A stretch of DNA of 64,000 bases. Source: Candidatus Corynebacterium avicola (GTDB lineage: Bacteria; Actinomycetota; Actinomycetes; Mycobacteriales; Mycobacteriaceae). The position numbers and the translations under genes are program-made. This document shows positions 59,713 through 64,000 of this stretch, piece by piece. Location of the stretch: contig DXGC01000086.1 in NCBI GenBank assembly GCA_019114135.1, forward strand, positions 1 through 64,000. The letters are read 5' to 3'. Position 1 is the stretch's first letter, and every line of letters starts with the position of its first letter. Below the pieces are notes generated by a model that saw nothing but the letters and a program-made list of their open reading frames with translations, did not search any database and was not told where the DNA came from.

Positions 59713-60277
59713 GTAGTACTCAACTCCCTTTGAATTGGTGAGAGGGTGGCGGTAACTGCGCGTTATCCCGGTTAGCCCGCACATCACCTCGTGGCGACGG
59801 GTGGGACCCGGATCGGCTTCCTATGACAATACCGACGTAAAAGGGCACGTCAAAGGCTACGGGTGATCTGGGTTACGCCGGGGGTAGCGGGTACTCGAGC
59901 TTACATTACGTCTCTATATGTGGGACAAAACTTCCCAGAATGTGGTCAAATCTGCCCACTTGCAGGGCGTTCGAGAGAGGTCCGTCACGTAAGGGGACCC
60001 TCGCCGGCAGACTCGGGGGGTGTTCGGGTGGCCTGTTTTTCCATTCTCATGGGGGTGGCCGAACGTATGCTGAGCCATCTTCCACTCCCGCTGGTGACAT
60101 GGCTCACCTAGTCTGGTGGCAACAGAGTCGGGCCGCTCAGGCGTGCCCGGCCTACGTTCGACGGGTTGTCGCGACAGGATCCAACACCGTTCCGCAGTGT
60201 TGGAGAGTGTTGGAGATTGATCACGACAGCGTGTCGGTACTCCCGTCACACGAGCAATGACAATGAAGGAGCAGTCA

Positions 60278-62500
60278 ATGACGTCAGGTACCCAGCAGAC
60301 AGAGCGCGTCACCGCAGGAGGCCTCCAGGTCGCCTCGACCCTCTACGATTTCGTCTCCGGTACGGTTCTGCCGCGCATCGGCGTGGAGGGTGCCGACCAG
60401 GACAAGTTCTGGGAGGGCTTCGGCGCCATCGTCGCCAAGCACACCCCCCGCAACCGTGAGCTGCTCGCCAAGCGGGACGACCTGCAGGCCAAGCTGGACA
60501 CCTGGTACACCGAGAACCCCGGGGTCCAGGAGCCGGAGAAGTACACCTCCTTCCTCAAGGAGATCGGTTACCTCGTCGACCAGCCCGAGGACTTCGAGAT
60601 CCGCACGAAGAACGTGGACGCCGAGTTCGCCACCACCGCCGGCCCGCAGCTGGTCGTGCCGGTCCTCAACGCGCGCTTCGCGATCAACGCCGCGAACGCT
60701 CGCTGGGGTTCCCTCTACGACGCCCTCTACGGCACCGACGTGATCTCCGAGGAGAACGGCGCCGAGAAGGGCAAGGGCTACAACAAGGTCCGCGGTGACA
60801 AGGTCATCGCCTGGGGCCGTGACTTCCTCGACGAGGCTGTGCCGCTGGAGTCCGGCTCCCACGCCGACGTCGAGAAGTACGACATCTCCTCCGGTCAGCT
60901 TGCTGCTGTCATCGACGGCAACGAGGTCCACCTCCAGCAGCCCGAGGTCTTCATCGGCTACGCCGGTGAGAAGGACACCCCGACCGACATCGTCCTGAAG
61001 CACAACGGTCTGCACATCGACATCCAGATCGACCCGGAGTCCCCGATCGGGAGCACCGACAAGGCTGGCGTCAAGGACATCATCCTCGAGGCCGCCGTCA
61101 CCGCCATCATGGACTTCGAGGACTCCATCGCCGCGGTGGACGCCACCGACAAGGTCCTCGGCTACACCAACTGGCTCGGTCTGAACCAGGGCACGCTGAC
61201 CGAGGAGGTCTCGAAGGGTGGCAAGACCTTCACCCGCGAGCAGAACGACGACCGTTACTTCACCGCACGTGACGGCTCCGAGCTGCGCCTCCACGGTCGC
61301 TCCACCATGCTGTGCCGTAACGTCGGCCACCTGATGACCAACCCGGCCATCCTCGACGCCGAGGACAACGAGATCTTCGAGGGCATCATGGATGCCGTCA
61401 TCACCGCTGCCTGCGCGATCCCCGGCACGGAGCTGGACAACCCCCGCCGTAACTCCCGCGAGGGTTCGATCTACATCGTCAAGCCGAAGCAGCACGGCCC
61501 GGAGGAGTCCGCCTTCACCAACGAGCTGTTCGCGGACGTCGAGGACCTCCTCGGCCTGGAGCGCTTCACCCTCAAGGTCGGCCTGATGGACGAGGAGCGC
61601 CGCACCTCGGTCAACCTGGACGCCTGCATCGAGGCGATCGCGGACCGCGTGGCCTTCATCAACACCGGTTTCATGGACCGTACCGGCGACGAGATCCACA
61701 CCTCGCTGCTGGCCGGCCCGATGTTCCGCAAGCCGAAGCTGAAGGCCTCCCTGTTCATGGAGTCCTACGAGAACAACAACGTCGACGCCGGTCTGGTCCA
61801 CGGACTCTCCGGCAAGGCCCAGATCGGTAAGGGAATGTGGGCCAAGACTGAACTCCTCGCCGAGATGGTCGAGCAGAAGATCGGCCAGCCGCAGCAGGGT
61901 GCGTCCACCGCCTGGGTCCCGTCCCCGACCGGTGCCACCCTCCACGCGACCCACTACCACGCCGTCGACGTCTACGCCGTCCAGGAGAAGCTCCTCACCG
62001 AGGGTCGTCGCGACTCGATCCCGGGCATCCTCACCGTCCCGGTGGCCGCCGCGAAGGTCGGCGAAGGCGATGCGACCTGGACCCCGGAGCAGATCCAGGA
62101 GGAACTGGACGACAACTGCCAGTCCATCCTGGGTTACGTGGTGCGCTGGGTCGAGCAGGGTGTCGGCTGCTCCAAGGTGCCGGACATCCACGACATCGAC
62201 CTCATGGAGGACCGCGCCACCTGCCGCATCAACTCCCAGCTGCTGGCGAACTGGCTCAAGCACGGTGTCGTCACCGAAGAGCAGGTCATCGAGGCACTCC
62301 AGCGTATGGCCGCCGTCGTCGACCGTCAGAACGCCGGCGACGACGCCTACCGCGACATGGCTCCCGACTTCGAGAACTCGGTCGCCTGGAACGCCGCCCG
62401 TGACCTCATCCTGCTGGGCACCACCCAGCCCTCGGGTTACACCGAGCCGATCCTGCACGCGCGCCGCCTCGAGTTCAAGGAGAAGAACGGCATCGCCTGA
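60278..62500 (+). CDS. aceB: Malate synthase G
   Basis: [56 protein letters not shown] 60278 preceded by aaggag (alternative start 60257). Confidence 0.96.
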   Translation: MTSGTQQTERVTAGGLQVASTLYDFVSGTVLPRIGVEGADQDKFWEGFGAIVAKHTPRNRELLAKRDDLQAKLDTWYTENPGVQEPEKYTSFLKEIGYLVDQPEDFEIRTKNVDAEFATTAGPQLVVPVLNARFAINAANARWGSLYDALYGTDVISEENGAEKGKGYNKVRGDKVIAWGRDFLDEAVPLESGSHADVEKYDISSGQLAAVIDGNEVHLQQPEVFIGYAGEKDTPTDIVLKHNGLHIDIQIDPESPIGSTDKAGVKDIILEAAVTAIMDFEDSIAAVDATDKVLGYTNWLGLNQGTLTEEVSKGGKTFTREQNDDRYFTARDGSELRLHGRSTMLCRNVGHLMTNPAILDAEDNEIFEGIMDAVITAACAIPGTELDNPRRNSREGSIYIVKPKQHGPEESAFTNELFADVEDLLGLERFTLKVGLMDEERRTSVNLDACIEAIADRVAFINTGFMDRTGDEIHTSLLAGPMFRKPKLKASLFMESYENNNVDAGLVHGLSGKAQIGKGMWAKTELLAEMVEQKIGQPQQGASTAWVPSPTGATLHATHYHAVDVYAVQEKLLTEGRRDSIPGILTVPVAAAKVGEGDATWTPEQIQEELDDNCQSILGYVVRWVEQGVGCSKVPDIHDIDLMEDRATCRINSQLLANWLKHGVVTEEQVIEALQRMAAVVDRQNAGDDAYRDMAPDFENSVAWNAARDLILLGTTQPSGYTEPILHARRLEFKEKNGIA

Positions 62501-62531
62501 TAGGACCTGACAGGCTCCAGCCTCCGTTCCG

Positions 62532-62573
62532 CCGGCGGCCCCGGGATGTGCACCGCACGCCCGGGGCCGCCGG
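62532..62573. terminator. Terminator downstream of aceB
   Basis: ccggcggccccggg ... cccggggccgccgg, 14-bp perfect stem followed by T-rich repeat. Confidence 0.75.
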
Positions 62574-62612
62574 TGTTTCCGTGTTTCCGTGTTTCCGTGT
62601 TTCCGCGTTTCC
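62573..62612 (+). repeat. Octanucleotide microsatellite gtgtttcc, 4 perfect copies plus 1 variant
   Basis: gtgtttcc gtgtttcc gtgtttcc gtgtttcc gcgtttcc. Confidence 0.9.
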
Positions 62613-62763
62613 GGGGTCGTCTGTGACTTCCGTGACTTCTGCGTTGCCGCCCGTCTGCTCCGCCAGCGGAGGCACTGTATCGCGCCTACACTCGCAGGGG
62701 ACCGTACGTCCCCCCTGACCGTTACCGACCGCGGCCCGACGCGGCCCAAGGAGCCAGACGACG

Positions 62764-63504
62764 ATGACAGAGAGTCCTGACCTCACCGGCTACCAGGCGG
62801 TGCTCTTCGACCTCGACGGCGTGATCACCCCGACCGCCGACCTGCACCGCCAGGCATGGGCGGTGATGTTCACCGACTACCTCGACTCCCGCGGAGCGGA
62901 GCCGTACACCGAGCAGGACTACTACGACCACCTCGACGGACGTGCCCGGCTGGAGGGGATCGCCAGCCTGCTGGAGTCCCGTGGGATCAGCCTGCCGATG
63001 GACGGCCCGGACGGTGACGACCAGGACACCGTCACCAGTCTGGGGGAGCGGAAGAACAACGACTTCCTGCGCCTGCTCGACGAGGGCATCACCGCCTACC
63101 CCGGGTCCGTCGCCCTCCTCGACGCCCTGGCCGGCAGTCCCAACCCGCCGCGCGTCGCCATCGTCAGCTCCTCGAAGAACGCCCGGCAGGTGCTCGAGGC
63201 CGCCGGCCTGCTGGAGCGTTTCGAGCTGGTCGTCGACGGTCGGGTCGCCGCCGAGCACCAGCTGCCGGGCAAGCCCGCCCCGGACACCTACGCCTACGCC
63301 GCCACCCAGCTCGGCGTGGAGAACTCCGCGGCCGTCGTCGTCGAGGACGCCACCTCCGGCGTCGCCTCGGGACGTGCCGGAGCCTTCGGCCTCACCGTCG
63401 GTGTCGACCGCGGTGCCGGTCAGGACGCCCTGCTCGCCGCCGGTGCCGACGTGGTCGTCAGCGACCTCGAGGAGCTGGTCCGTGCTGACTGGGCGACCAC
63501 GTAG
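62764..63504 (+). CDS. pgmB: HAD hydrolase, beta-phosphoglucomutase-like
   Basis: AVLFDLDGVITPTADLH, IVSSSKNARQVLEAAGL, VEDATSGVASGRAGAFGL; precedes GH65 gene. Confidence 0.88.
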   Translation: MTESPDLTGYQAVLFDLDGVITPTADLHRQAWAVMFTDYLDSRGAEPYTEQDYYDHLDGRARLEGIASLLESRGISLPMDGPDGDDQDTVTSLGERKNNDFLRLLDEGITAYPGSVALLDALAGSPNPPRVAIVSSSKNARQVLEAAGLLERFELVVDGRVAAEHQLPGKPAPDTYAYAATQLGVENSAAVVVEDATSGVASGRAGAFGLTVGVDRGAGQDALLAAGADVVVSDLEELVRADWATT

Positions 63505-63579
63505 ACTCGCAGTCTCGAGCACACAGTTCTCACCCTTCACCCTTCACCCCATCTGAATCTCCAGGGAGCGTAATAGACG

Positions 63580-64000
63580 ATGAGCGGACACCACTCGGCA
63601 TTCGATGATTTCCTCGCGGCCCGTCGCCGGGTCGCCTCGGTGGTCAACAGGCCCATCGACCGGGTGTCCGGCAGCGCGTCCGACACGGTGTCCGGTTCCG
63701 TGCCCGAGGCGAACGTCCTCGGCGACATCGACAGCGACGGCCTGTTCCCCAGCGGATACCGCGCCGACCAGCACCACTACGATGCCGACCCGTTGGAGGG
63801 GCTCGACCGCGAGAACAACCCGGTCGACGAATGGGGCTGGTACGAGAAGCACCCCGACCGCAGCGACCTCGGCCTGTCCGAGACCCTCTTCGCACTGAGC
63901 AACGGCTACCTCGGCGTGCGCGGCAACCCGGCGGAGGGACGCGACTCCGAGGAGCACGGCACCTTCATCAACGGTGTCCACGAGACCTGGCCGATCTCGC
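63580..64000 (+). CDS. Glycoside hydrolase family 65 (disaccharide phosphorylase-like), 3' end outside window
   Basis: MSGHHSAFDDFLAARR...SETLFALSNGYLGVRGNPAEGRDSEEHGTFINGVHETWPIS; open to right edge. Confidence 0.85.
   Translation, partial: MSGHHSAFDDFLAARRRVASVVNRPIDRVSGSASDTVSGSVPEANVLGDIDSDGLFPSGYRADQHHYDADPLEGLDRENNPVDEWGWYEKHPDRSDLGLSETLFALSNGYLGVRGNPAEGRDSEEHGTFINGVHETWPIS

Noticed and set aside
62573-62612. Possible CRISPR-like repeat array
   Set aside because: Units are contiguous 8-mers with no spacers and no cas genes nearby; a simple microsatellite.
60284-62749. 821-aa minus-strand ORF opposite aceB, and comparable long antisense ORFs (e.g. 312-1085 -, 5969-6769 +, 9231-10724 +, 41083-42336 -, 55165-56556 -)
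   Set aside because: They mirror strongly recognised genes, have biased D/G/V/R-rich composition typical of high-GC shadow frames, and show no family motifs.

Overview
This 64 kb high-GC window is a chromosomal segment of a Corynebacterium (species not resolved). Most of it is the conserved actinobacterial core block that I recall from C. glutamicum (asd-sigC ... topA-cyaB) and M. tuberculosis (roughly Rv3683 down to Rv3644c). Order of contents: asd (cut by the left edge), two tandem usp genes, a sigC-hemH pair, a six-gene mrp/mnh antiporter operon, tRNA-Pro(CGG), ponA2-like PBP, whiB4/whcA, MBL-fold hydrolase, an MFS/MarR pair, glxR, nth-tlpA-nudix-marP, a Tad/Flp pilus-type locus, two tandem secreted lipases, a DUF1998-type helicase, cspA, topA, class III adenylate cyclase, holB, tRNA-Thr(CGT), an acyl-CoA dehydrogenase, a mycolyltransferase, lpd, divergent aceA/aceB, and a pgmB-GH65 pair (cut by the right edge). 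The most interesting locus lies between cspA and topA. There, an orphan protein (AbiEi-like N-terminus, DUF559/VSR-like C-terminus) is flanked by two ~90 bp directly repeated elements. Each element is itself a near full-length imperfect palindrome, and substitutions between copies largely keep the inner and outer pairing. Other leads: an unannotated 33-aa porin-like ORF next to the mycolyltransferase, a three-frame decayed aldo-keto reductase, a perfect 20-bp palindrome abutting a marR start codon, actinobacterial DnaA-box-like sites upstream of ssd, G-rich direct repeats upstream of whiB, and an octanucleotide microsatellite behind aceB. No CRISPR array, IS element or prophage was seen. All readings are by eye; no database search was possible.
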